Assembly (NCBI GenBank): GCA_946612405.1
Contig: CAMOEQ010000008.1
Span: 1 to 22,049 of the forward strand
Length of the DNA: 22,049 nt
From: an uncultured Erysipelotrichaceae bacterium
GTDB lineage: Bacteria > Bacillota_I > Bacilli_A > RFN20 > CAG-826
Reading direction: 5' to 3'
The translations under genes and the position numbers were made by a program. The notes under the pieces were generated by a model, which was not told where the DNA came from, ran no database searches, and was given only the letters and a program-made list of their open reading frames with translations. Below, piece by piece: positions 7,574-14,609 of the stretch. How positions within the stretch are numbered: the first letter of the stretch is position 1; each line of letters opens with the position of its first letter.

Positions 7574-8692
7574 ATGAAGATTTTGATTGTTGGAGCAGGC
7601 GCATCTGGATGCGTTGCGGCCATTAACTATAAACGAAATCATCCAATGGATGATGTTTTGATTATTGAACAAAAAGATGCTCCACTTAAAAAGATTTTAG
7701 CAACCGGAAATGGTCGTTGTAATTTAGGAAATTCCAAGATAGATATCAATAGATATTCCAATCCATCATTTGTTAATAACGTTTTAAACGATTATAGTTA
7801 CGAATCATTATTTGATTCTTTATCAGTAAAAACAAAAGCAATCGATGAATTAATTTATCCATATAGTGAATCCGCGGTGACAGTTAGAAATGCTTTATTA
7901 AATGAAATCGAAAAATTAAATATCAAAATAAATGTTGAAGAAAAACTCATCGATTATAAAGTAGGTTCACAAATTGAGGTCACTACCAATAAATCCAAAT
8001 ATTTTGCTGATAAATTATTCTTAGCAACCGCTTTATGTTCTGCTCCTAATCTAGGTAGCGATGGATCAATTCTTAAGATATTAAAATCACATAATTATAA
8101 GATCAACGAACCGCTTCCTGGACTATGCCCAATTAAAACAAAAGAAGACACAAAATTGCTTGATGGAATTAGAGTAAAATGTGAGGTTTCTTTATATCAA
8201 AATGACAAGAAAATTCATCAAGAAAATGGCGAAGTTTTATTTAAGAAAAATGGCCTTTCTGGAATAGTAATTTTTAACACTTCCAGCCTCATCGCAAGAA
8301 GCCGTAAAAACAACTTTAAAATTTGTTTAGATTTGTTGCCAAATTTCACGATTGATGAAATTAAAAATTACTGCAAATCTCACACATTTAATGGATTTTT
8401 GCAGGGATTTTTCAATCCTAAATTAATCAAATATTTAACTGCAAGATTTAAAGATGAAAATAGCTTAATTTTAGCTGTTAAAAACCTTGAATTTAATTTC
8501 AAAGATTTCTATGATTTTGAGTTCTCACAAGTTAGTGTTGGTGGCGTATCAATTAGCGAAGTAAATTCCTCATTAGAATCACTCAAAGAAAAAGGCGTTT
8601 TTATCATCGGCGAACTACTCGATGTAGATGGTCCTTGTGGAGGTTATAATTTAACCTTTGCATTTGCATCTGCTTTAAAAGCTTCAAAATAA
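7574..8692 (+). CDS. FAD-dependent oxidoreductase, BaiN/HI0933 (YhiN) family
   Basis: A 372-residue flavoprotein. The N-terminus has the dinucleotide-binding GAGASG loop and the family signature ATGNGRCNLGNS around residue 50. The C-terminus has GGVSISEVN and GELLDVDGPCGGYNLTFAFASA, which close the FAD site in this family. It is somewhat shorter than the roughly 400 residues usual for it. Family members are NAD(P)H-linked flavoproteins with mostly unassigned substrates; a few act on bile-acid intermediates, but nothing here supports that specific role. The ATG at 7574 is the only sensible start because it begins the first Rossmann strand (MKILIVGAG), yet no ribosome binding site precedes it. 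The next gene starts 39 bp downstream with its own promoter. Confidence 0.92.
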   Translation: MKILIVGAGASGCVAAINYKRNHPMDDVLIIEQKDAPLKKILATGNGRCNLGNSKIDINRYSNPSFVNNVLNDYSYESLFDSLSVKTKAIDELIYPYSESAVTVRNALLNEIEKLNIKINVEEKLIDYKVGSQIEVTTNKSKYFADKLFLATALCSAPNLGSDGSILKILKSHNYKINEPLPGLCPIKTKEDTKLLDGIRVKCEVSLYQNDKKIHQENGEVLFKKNGLSGIVIFNTSSLIARSRKNNFKICLDLLPNFTIDEIKNYCKSHTFNGFLQGFFNPKLIKYLTARFKDENSLILAVKNLEFNFKDFYDFEFSQVSVGGVSISEVNSSLESLKEKGVFIIGELLDVDGPCGGYNLTFAFASALKASK

Positions 8693-8694
8693 TC

Positions 8695-8722
8695 TTGAAT
8701 TGCGATAATAGGGAATTATAAT
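8695..8722 (+). promoter_or_regulatory. Promoter of the four-helix membrane protein gene
   Basis: TTGAAT (8695-8700) and TATAAT (8717-8722) have a 16-bp spacer. The ATG at 8732 follows after 9 nt without a Shine-Dalgarno sequence, which again predicts a leaderless message. The -10 sits in a palindrome, AATTATAATT (8715-8724). Confidence 0.6.
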
Positions 8723-8731
8723 TATTCTCCT

Positions 8732-9262
8732 ATGACAAAAAGATTTAGACTCTCGTTATTTGTATATAGCTTGGTATGCGACATTCCTGTCTCGTTCTTT
8801 CTTTGTTTAGCATCAGCAATATCTGCTCAAACAGATTTAGATGCAGGTGTCTTAACTATTTCTTTTGTGACAATTGATTGGCTCAATATGGCGACAAACT
8901 TTGTTATCGCTTTAACTTTATCTTTAATTATTTCTAACTTTGTTCCATTAACAGCGATTGGAAAATGGTTTACTGGTTTATTCCATATTCCAAACGAAAC
9001 ATATACACACAATATAAAATATCGCTTGCTTGCGACATTAATTACATCTTTTATATTCTTTATTATAATTTCACCTACCCTAACAGTGATAAATTGTTAC
9101 ATCTATCCACTTATTCAAGGAAAAGATCCTTTAAGTTGGAAGCAAATGTTATTATCATTCTTAATCAATGCTCCACTAATGATTCTTGTTGGATTCATTT
9201 CATCTTTAATTAATGACGTCGCAGCTTTTAAAGCGGCTCACGCGATTGACGATTCATTCTAA
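8732..9262 (+). CDS. Membrane protein of unknown function, two internal halves
   Basis: A 176-residue protein with four hydrophobic segments. The segments run as two pairs, each pair being a helix near a short soluble piece followed by a helix ending in basic or charged residues. The second helix of each half (ATNFVIALTLSLIISNF and LSFLINAPLMILVGFI) looks alike, suggesting an internal duplication. The layout recalls DUF2798-type small membrane proteins, but I hold this only weakly. No enzymatic motif is visible. The start is fixed because no other in-frame ATG occurs before residue 55. It lies between the flavoprotein and the gpx operon and has its own promoter. Confidence 0.75.
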   Translation: MTKRFRLSLFVYSLVCDIPVSFFLCLASAISAQTDLDAGVLTISFVTIDWLNMATNFVIALTLSLIISNFVPLTAIGKWFTGLFHIPNETYTHNIKYRLLATLITSFIFFIIISPTLTVINCYIYPLIQGKDPLSWKQMLLSFLINAPLMILVGFISSLINDVAAFKAAHAIDDSF

Positions 9263-9288
9263 TAAACTTTAAAAATATTAACTTTCTC

Positions 9289-9317
9289 TTTACATAATAA
9301 TTTGAATTGCATACAAT
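9289..9317 (+). promoter_or_regulatory. Promoter of the gpx-ohrR-CDF operon
   Basis: TTTACA (9289-9294) and TACAAT (9312-9317) with a 17-bp spacer. The -10 box is embedded in the candidate OhrR palindrome. AAGGAG follows before the ATG at 9344. Confidence 0.7.
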
Positions 9318-9325
9318 TTAATTGT
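9305..9325 (+). promoter_or_regulatory. Candidate OhrR operator
   Basis: ACAATT-T-AATTGT (9313-9325) is a perfect 6-1-6 inverted repeat covering the -10 box and expected start site. A second partly overlapping repeat, AATTG-CATA-CAATT (9305-9318), lies upstream. Both resemble the TACAATT/AATTGTA operator known for Bacillus OhrR. The ohrR gene is in the operon, so autoregulation with peroxide-dependent derepression is inferred. Confidence 0.7.
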
Positions 9326-9343
9326 GTAAAAGGAGAAATATTT

Positions 9344-9823
9344 ATGTCAGTTTATAAATATACGGTCAAAGATCAAAGCGGAAACGATGTTTCTTTAAAA
9401 CAATATGAAGGTAAAGTTTTACTTATAGTAAATACTGCTACCAAATGTGGATTTACCCCACAATACGAAGGCCTTGAAGCTTTATACGAAAAATATGCAG
9501 ATAAAGGATTTGTTGTTCTTGATTTCCCATGCAATCAATTCTTTAGACAGGCTCCAGGAAGCGATGAAGAAATCAATCAGTTCTGCTCATTAAGATTCAA
9601 TACCAAATTCCCAAGATTTAAAAAGATTGATGTTAATGGTGATAACGCTGATCCATTATTTGTCTATTTAGAATCACAAAATCCAAAAGGAAAAGTTAAA
9701 AAAGTTAAATGGAATTTCACCAAATTCTTAGTTGGTAGAGATGGTGAATTCATTGCTAGATTTGAACCTACTGAAAAACCCGAATCTTTTGAAAAAGAAA
9801 TTCTTAAAGCTTTAGGTGAATAA
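9344..9823 (+). CDS. Glutathione-peroxidase-family thiol peroxidase
   Basis: A 159-residue GPx-fold peroxidase of the cysteine type, cytoplasmic. The catalytic tetrad is complete: C35 (TATKCGFTPQY), Q69 (FPCNQFFRQAPGS), and W123 with N124 (KWNFTKF). C81 (QFCSLRF) is at the usual resolving-cysteine position, so it probably uses thioredoxin. The conserved FGGQEPG loop is altered to FFRQAPG, which keeps the Gln but loses the two Gly and the Glu. It reduces hydrogen peroxide or organic hydroperoxides. The start ATG 9344 follows AAGGAG; the frame opens earlier at 9302 but that codon precedes the expected transcription start. ohrR follows after two bases. Confidence 0.95.
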   Translation: MSVYKYTVKDQSGNDVSLKQYEGKVLLIVNTATKCGFTPQYEGLEALYEKYADKGFVVLDFPCNQFFRQAPGSDEEINQFCSLRFNTKFPRFKKIDVNGDNADPLFVYLESQNPKGKVKKVKWNFTKFLVGRDGEFIARFEPTEKPESFEKEILKALGE

Positions 9824-9825
9824 AA

Positions 9826-10266
9826 ATGGCAAAATATCCTGAACAACTGAAATTAGAAAATCAGATTTGTTTTCCTCTTTACGTTGCTTCAAAAGAAATT
9901 ATTCGCAAATACCAACCTATTTTGGAAAAGAATAATTTAACCTATACTCAATACATAGTATTGATGGATTTATGGCAATATGGAAAACAAAGTGTCAAAG
10001 AGATGGGGAATCGCTTATATCTTGATAGCGGAACCCTCACACCTTTACTTAAAAAACTCGAAAAAAGACATTTGATTTCTCGCATCAAAAATCCAAAAGA
10101 TGAAAGAAGTGTTTTAATCGAATTAACAAGTGAAGGTATTAAACTTCAAAAAGAAGCTGAAAAAATTCCTCTGGAAGTTGCTCAATGTGTTAAACTAACA
10201 GAGCAAGAAGCAAAAACTCTATATAGCTTGCTATATAAAACAATTGGAGGCCTAATTGATGAATAG
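9826..10266 (+). CDS. ohrR: MarR-family organic-peroxide sensor OhrR
   Basis: A 146-residue winged-helix repressor. The N-terminus LENQICFPLYVASKEI is typical of OhrR, with the peroxidatic Cys at position 15, as in Bacillus OhrR. Y29 and Y40, the residues known to hydrogen-bond that Cys in the dimer, are at the same positions. The DNA-binding helix and wing read LYLDSGTLTPLLKKLE and NPKDERSVLIELTSEG, both classical. A second Cys (C121) occurs in the C-terminal dimer region and could allow a disulfide in the two-Cys mode. The gene follows gpx with two intervening bases and AGGTGA as ribosome binding site, and overlaps the CDF start. No ohr gene is nearby; GPx appears to take its place in this operon. 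Confidence 0.95.
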   Translation: MAKYPEQLKLENQICFPLYVASKEIIRKYQPILEKNNLTYTQYIVLMDLWQYGKQSVKEMGNRLYLDSGTLTPLLKKLEKRHLISRIKNPKDERSVLIELTSEGIKLQKEAEKIPLEVAQCVKLTEQEAKTLYSLLYKTIGGLIDE

Positions 10267-11362
10267 AGAGAAGAAGATTATTCAAACAAGCCTTATTGGC
10301 ATTGGTGGCAACGTCCTATTAGTTGCCGCTAAAGCTTTTATAGGCTTTTTAGCTAATTCTATTTCAATCATCACTGATGCTTTAAATAACTTAACCGATG
10401 CCTTATCAAGTTTAATTACAATTATCGGCACAAAAATATCTGGTAAAAAACCTGATAAAAAACATCCATATGGACATGGTCGAGTTGAATATTTAACAAG
10501 TCTAGCTATTGGAATAATTGTTCTTGTGACGGGTGGACTTGCTATTTATGAATCGATAATGTCTTTAATAAATGGCACCAAAGCAGAATACGATTACGTT
10601 TCAATTATCGTTATCTCAATTGCAATTGTTGTTAAGATTGCTTTAGGTTTATATTTCCGACTTGTCGGAAAAAAGGTCAATTCTGAGCCATTAAAAGCTA
10701 GTGGAATCGATGCTTTATTTGATGCAGCATTATCGGTTGCTACTGTTATTGGCATTGTCACATCCATAGTTTGGGGAGTAAATATTGAAGGCTACATCGG
10801 TATTCTCATCGGTTTATTCATCATTAAGAGTGCGATTGGAATTCTTCGCGATGGTGTCTCTTTAATCATCGGTGAAAGGGCTGATCAAGAAACAGTTAAC
10901 ACGATTAAAAGAATTATCGTTTCATTTAAGCAAGTTCAAGGTGTTTATGATTTAATCATCAATAATTATGGAGCAGGTAAGGCTATCGCTTCAGTTCACG
11001 TTGAAGTTGATGATAATTTGTCCGCTAGAGATATTCATCATCTATCGAGAAATATTGCTGAAAAAGTGTTTACGGAAACAGGCACTATTATCACAATTGG
11101 CATTTATGCCAAAAATGAAACTTCTGATGAAGTAAAATCAATAAAAGAATTTGTGGTTAATAATATTAAAAACAATAAAGATATCAAACAACTTCACGGA
11201 TTTTATGTTGATGATGATCGCCATTTAATTACTTTCGATTTAGTTTTTGAATTCGAGTGTCAAAAACCTCAGGAAATAATTAAGAATCTACAAGCTCTTC
11301 TAAAAGAGAAATATCCTCAATTTGATTTTTATATCGTTCAAGATGTCGATTTTACTGATTAA
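10259..11362 (+). CDS. Cation diffusion facilitator, Mn-type metal site
   Basis: A 367-residue CDF metal/proton antiporter with six hydrophobic segments and a cytoplasmic C-terminal domain that appears extended (about 150 residues). KKHPYGHGRVEYL after TM2 is a family hallmark. Aligning to YiiP, the transport-site quartet is N43 and D47 (NNLTD, TM2) with D151 and D155 (DALFD, TM5). The usual Zn/Fe-type TM5 His is replaced by Asp, the combination associated with MntE-like Mn exporters. Manganese export is therefore inferred. ATG 10259 is preferred over TTG 10256 because GGAGG lies 8 nt before it. It overlaps ohrR by eight bases and is followed by a clear terminator, so it is the last gene of the peroxide operon. 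Confidence 0.92.
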   Translation: MNREKKIIQTSLIGIGGNVLLVAAKAFIGFLANSISIITDALNNLTDALSSLITIIGTKISGKKPDKKHPYGHGRVEYLTSLAIGIIVLVTGGLAIYESIMSLINGTKAEYDYVSIIVISIAIVVKIALGLYFRLVGKKVNSEPLKASGIDALFDAALSVATVIGIVTSIVWGVNIEGYIGILIGLFIIKSAIGILRDGVSLIIGERADQETVNTIKRIIVSFKQVQGVYDLIINNYGAGKAIASVHVEVDDNLSARDIHHLSRNIAEKVFTETGTIITIGIYAKNETSDEVKSIKEFVVNNIKNNKDIKQLHGFYVDDDRHLITFDLVFEFECQKPQEIIKNLQALLKEKYPQFDFYIVQDVDFTD

Positions 11363-11382
11363 TTGAATAAATAAATATATTT

Positions 11383-11409
11383 GTGGTGAGTATATCTCAC
11401 CATTTTTTT
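11383..11409 (+). terminator. Intrinsic terminator of the gpx-ohrR-CDF operon
   Basis: TGGTGAG, a TATAT loop and CTCACCA (arms 11384-11390 and 11396-11402) form a 7-bp stem followed by seven T residues, then ATTTTT. It lies about 20 bp past the CDF stop and just before the GH2 promoter. Confidence 0.9.
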
Positions 11410-11414
11410 ATTTT

Positions 11415-11423
11415 TGTTATAAT
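11415..11423 (+). promoter_or_regulatory. Extended -10 promoter of the GH2 gene
   Basis: TGT-TATAAT lies 20 nt before the ATG at 11444, with AGAGG (11429-11433) as ribosome binding site. The -35 region falls in the U-tract of the upstream terminator and shows no clear box. Confidence 0.65.
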
Positions 11424-11443
11424 TAAAAAGAGGTCAATAGTCT

Positions 11444-13762
11444 ATGAAAGTATCGCTTAATTATAATTGGAGATTCGCTCCATATTTTAAAGACGAATTT
11501 ATTAAGAGATTTAAAGAAGGAGAAATAGTTAATATTCCTCATAACGTTAAAGAGGTCCCTTACAATTATTTCTCTGAAGAGTCATATCAAATATTATCCA
11601 CTTATGAAAAATGCTTCGATGTTGATAATTATGATTCAAAAAATAAATATCTCATTAGATTTGATGGTTTTATGGTTAAAGCTAGAATCATCTTTAATGA
11701 AAAAGAATTAGGCGAATTTGTTTCAACATATTTACCTCTTGAAATTGATGTCAGCGATATTATCAAAGAAAAGAACAACCGCCTTTTAGTAATCCTTGAT
11801 GGAAAAGAAGATAAAGACGTCCCTCCATTTGGATTTGCGGTTGATTATTTAACGTTCTCTGGCATATATCGAGAAGTATATTTACTTAGTGAGCCATCAA
11901 TCTATTTAAGAAACATCTTTGTTCAAGCAAATATTAATGGAGAAGTAAAAATTAGTTATGATCAAATCGGTGATGGTCAAATATTTTTAGAACATCATCT
12001 TTATAAAGATGATAAAGAAATTTTAGTCTCTAAAACAGATGAATTTAAACTAGATAACGTAGAATTATGGGATTTATCTCATCCAAATCTATATGTTTTA
12101 AAAACAAATATTGTTGGTACAAATCAAACATATGAGACGAGGTTTGGATTTAGAAAAGTCGAATTTAAAAAAGATGGTTTTTATTTAAATGGAAACAAAA
12201 TTAAATTGGTCGGTTTAAATAGACATCAAGGTTATCCATATATTGGTTATGCAGCAAGTAAATCACTTCAAGAAGATGACGCTAATTTACTTAAATATGA
12301 AATTGGAGTCAATGTTGTTAGAACTTCCCACTACCCTCAAAGCGAACATTTTTTAAATCGTTGCGATGAAATTGGTTTATTAGTGTTAAATGAAATCCCA
12401 GGATGGCAACATATTGGCGAATCCCTAAAATGGAAAGAGCAATGTCTTAAAAATACTGAAGGAATGGTTAAAAAAGAAAGAAACCACCCCTGCTTAATCG
12501 CTCATGGAGTAAGAATCGACGAATCAGTTGATGATGACGAATTATATTCAAAAACAAATGAGATTGCTCATCGTTTAGATCCTACTCGTCCAACTATTGG
12601 GGTTAGAAATTTTGTTAATAGCCATTGTTTAGAAGATGTTTATGGTTTTAATGACTTCTCTTGTGATTCATTAAATATTGGTTTAAAAGAACCAAAGAAA
12701 GTCAAAACGCAAGGGCATCCGTTATTAATTACCGAATATATGGGTCATATGGATCCTATTAAAGCGACTAGCGATTCTGAAAAGCGAATTGAAGTAGCTC
12801 TTAGACATGCAAAAGTAATCGATGATAACTATAAACATTCAGATGCCTGTGGAGCGATTGGATGGTGCTTTGTTGATTATCATACCCATGTCGATTTTGG
12901 TAGCGGCGATCATATTTGTCCTCATGGGGTGTTCGATTTGTATCGAAATCCAAAATATTCTTCCTATATTTATGCCTCTCAACAAGATGATTTTCCAGTC
13001 ATGGAAGTTCTTTCAAATATGAAACCTGGCGATGTTCCAGAAGCAATATTTAACGACATCTATGTCGCGACAAATTGCGATTATGTTGAGGTTTATAAAA
13101 ACAACGAATTAATCAATGAATTTTATCCAAACAATAAGCAATTTAAATATTTAAAACATCCGCCTATTCTCATTGATGATATCGTTGGAAAAACCTTTAA
13201 TGAAGATAGATTTCCCCGCAAAATCCACATGAAAATAGCTAAAATGTTCTCTTATGCTGCTATGCATGGCTTTAATCATCTACCAACAAAAACGACTCTA
13301 TATTTAGGTTGGTGCATGCTCCGCTACAAGATGAAATATTCTGACTTAGTTTATTATTGGAATAAATATGTTGGAGCTTGGGGTGGAAAAGCGATGACTT
13401 ATACATTTAAAGGCTATAAGAACGGTAAGTTAGTAAAAGAATGTGAAATCGGTCCATCAAATCATTTTGATTTAGTTACTAAAGTCGATAAAAGATTACT
13501 TATCAACGAAGATACTTATGATACAACTCAAATTAAATTAGAACATGCTGATGAGCATCATAGAGTGGCAACTTATTCATCTTATATTGTTCATATAGAA
13601 ACTAAAGGACCAATTGAATTAATTGGGCCAAAAGATCAAGCCCTTCTAGGTGGAAGGTTGACTCTTTATATTAAATCTAAAAATGAAAAAGGACTTGCAC
13701 AAGTCACTTTAACAATGGGTGATATAACTAAAGTTATAGATTTAGAAGTTAAAAGCCATTAA
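11444..13762 (+). CDS. Glycoside hydrolase family 2 (beta-galactosidase-like)
   Basis: A 772-residue cytoplasmic GH2 enzyme with no signal peptide. An N-terminal sugar-binding jelly-roll (WRFAPYF... to SGIYREVYL) and an Ig-like domain lead to the TIM barrel, marked by GLNRHQGYPYIGY and VNVVRTSHYPQSEHFL. The acid/base is E360 in RNHPCLIAHGVRIDES, and the nucleophile is E431 in LLITEYMGH. A GDHICPHGVFD stretch and C-terminal Ig-like domains follow. The Asn that normally precedes the acid/base is Asp (D359) here, an unusual change. Substrate is probably a beta-linked sugar (galactoside or glucuronide-like), not decidable. It is a single-gene unit between its promoter and a terminator in the convergent gene; no sugar transporter or regulator is adjacent. 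Confidence 0.92.
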   Translation: MKVSLNYNWRFAPYFKDEFIKRFKEGEIVNIPHNVKEVPYNYFSEESYQILSTYEKCFDVDNYDSKNKYLIRFDGFMVKARIIFNEKELGEFVSTYLPLEIDVSDIIKEKNNRLLVILDGKEDKDVPPFGFAVDYLTFSGIYREVYLLSEPSIYLRNIFVQANINGEVKISYDQIGDGQIFLEHHLYKDDKEILVSKTDEFKLDNVELWDLSHPNLYVLKTNIVGTNQTYETRFGFRKVEFKKDGFYLNGNKIKLVGLNRHQGYPYIGYAASKSLQEDDANLLKYEIGVNVVRTSHYPQSEHFLNRCDEIGLLVLNEIPGWQHIGESLKWKEQCLKNTEGMVKKERNHPCLIAHGVRIDESVDDDELYSKTNEIAHRLDPTRPTIGVRNFVNSHCLEDVYGFNDFSCDSLNIGLKEPKKVKTQGHPLLITEYMGHMDPIKATSDSEKRIEVALRHAKVIDDNYKHSDACGAIGWCFVDYHTHVDFGSGDHICPHGVFDLYRNPKYSSYIYASQQDDFPVMEVLSNMKPGDVPEAIFNDIYVATNCDYVEVYKNNELINEFYPNNKQFKYLKHPPILIDDIVGKTFNEDRFPRKIHMKIAKMFSYAAMHGFNHLPTKTTLYLGWCMLRYKMKYSDLVYYWNKYVGAWGGKAMTYTFKGYKNGKLVKECEIGPSNHFDLVTKVDKRLLINEDTYDTTQIKLEHADEHHRVATYSSYIVHIETKGPIELIGPKDQALLGGRLTLYIKSKNEKGLAQVTLTMGDITKVIDLEVKSH
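13679..13705 (-). terminator. Candidate terminator of the ArsP_2 gene inside the GH2 gene
   Basis: On the minus strand GACTT, a tetraloop and AAGTC (13705-13692) are followed by CTTTTTCATTTTT. The stem is short but the U-tract is good. It lies about 45 bp past the permease stop. Confidence 0.45.
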
Positions 13763-14609
13763 TTAAACAAACTATATAACCACTACAAATCGCAACAAAT
13801 AGGCAGATTCCAAGAACTAAAAACACATTCTTTATGGAACGCCTATTTTTTATTAATACCATCATTCCTAATCCTGAATTGACAAGTAGTCCGCCGACAA
13901 GAGCTCCAAAAGATAAATTACCACCAAGGAATAACTCGGTTAATAATAGCGAACTAGCGCAATTTGGTATTAAACCAATAATGCAACTAAATAAAGGAGT
14001 TAAATATTTATTTGTATCTAAGAAATTAGCAAAATTATCTTCACCTACAAAGCCAATAATAAAACCTATAACTAAATTAATAATTAAAACATAAGCAAAT
14101 ATTTCTAACGAATGAAGTAAAGGATGAATTAGATGTTCATGAAGTTCAGTATTTTCAGTGTCATGAACATGACAGGTTTTATGTTCAACTTCTTTGATTC
14201 GCAAAATCTCTTGTTTTCTAAAGAATAAATCAACCAAATAACCAACGATTAATCCCACTCCAAATTTAATTCCAATAAGTGGGAGAATCATAATGGTTTT
14301 CTCACTTCCCGAAGCTAAGATAGCAATGAAGGCTTCATCACTACAAGAAAGGAAAATTGAGACTAAAACTCCTAAGGATATATATTTTTTAATATATAAA
14401 TCCGCTCCAACAACCGAGGTACCGCATTGAGGAACAAGCCCAAACATCGCTCCAAAAATAGGTCCACTTTTACGTCTTCTAACTAAAATATTGGCAAATT
14501 TATTTTCAAAATATGAAATGATTAAATGAACAAGGAAAACAAAGATGAAAACTAGAAGGGAATCCTTTAAAGCATCAAATATTATTTCTTGGGCAAGTTC
14601 AAAACTCAT
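13749..14609 (-). CDS. ArsP_2-type putative heavy-metal (Mn?) permease
   Basis: A 286-residue membrane protein with eight to ten hydrophobic segments in two repeats. Each repeat carries a matching motif: FGLVPQCGTSVVGADLY (about 56-72) and IGLIPNCASSLLLTELF in the second half; the Pro and Cys are shared. This fits the putative 10-TM heavy-metal exporter family (ArsP_2), sometimes labelled a manganese transporter. The central loop (about residues 143-166) is rich in His with one Cys (HKTCHVHD, HEHLIHPLLH), a likely cytoplasmic metal-binding segment. The start ATG overlaps the lipoprotein stop as ATGA and has no ribosome binding site of its own, so translation is probably coupled to the lipoprotein. 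Its end overlaps the convergent GH2 gene by 14 bp. The real substrate is not proven. Confidence 0.82.
   Translation of the reverse strand: MSFELAQEIIFDALKDSLLVFIFVFLVHLIISYFENKFANILVRRRKSGPIFGAMFGLVPQCGTSVVGADLYIKKYISLGVLVSIFLSCSDEAFIAILASGSEKTIMILPLIGIKFGVGLIVGYLVDLFFRKQEILRIKEVEHKTCHVHDTENTELHEHLIHPLLHSLEIFAYVLIINLVIGFIIGFVGEDNFANFLDTNKYLTPLFSCIIGLIPNCASSLLLTELFLGGNLSFGALVGGLLVNSGLGMMVLIKNRRSIKNVFLVLGICLFVAICSGYIVCLINGF
13797..13851 (+). terminator. Intrinsic terminator of the GH2 gene inside the ArsP_2 gene
   Basis: AAATAGGC (13797-13804) pairs with GCCTATTT (13841-13848) over 8 bp. The inner sequence adds TTCCA/TGGAA and AGAA/TTCT pairings, and six T residues follow. It is about 35 bp past the GH2 stop, within the convergent permease coding region. 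Confidence 0.65.
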
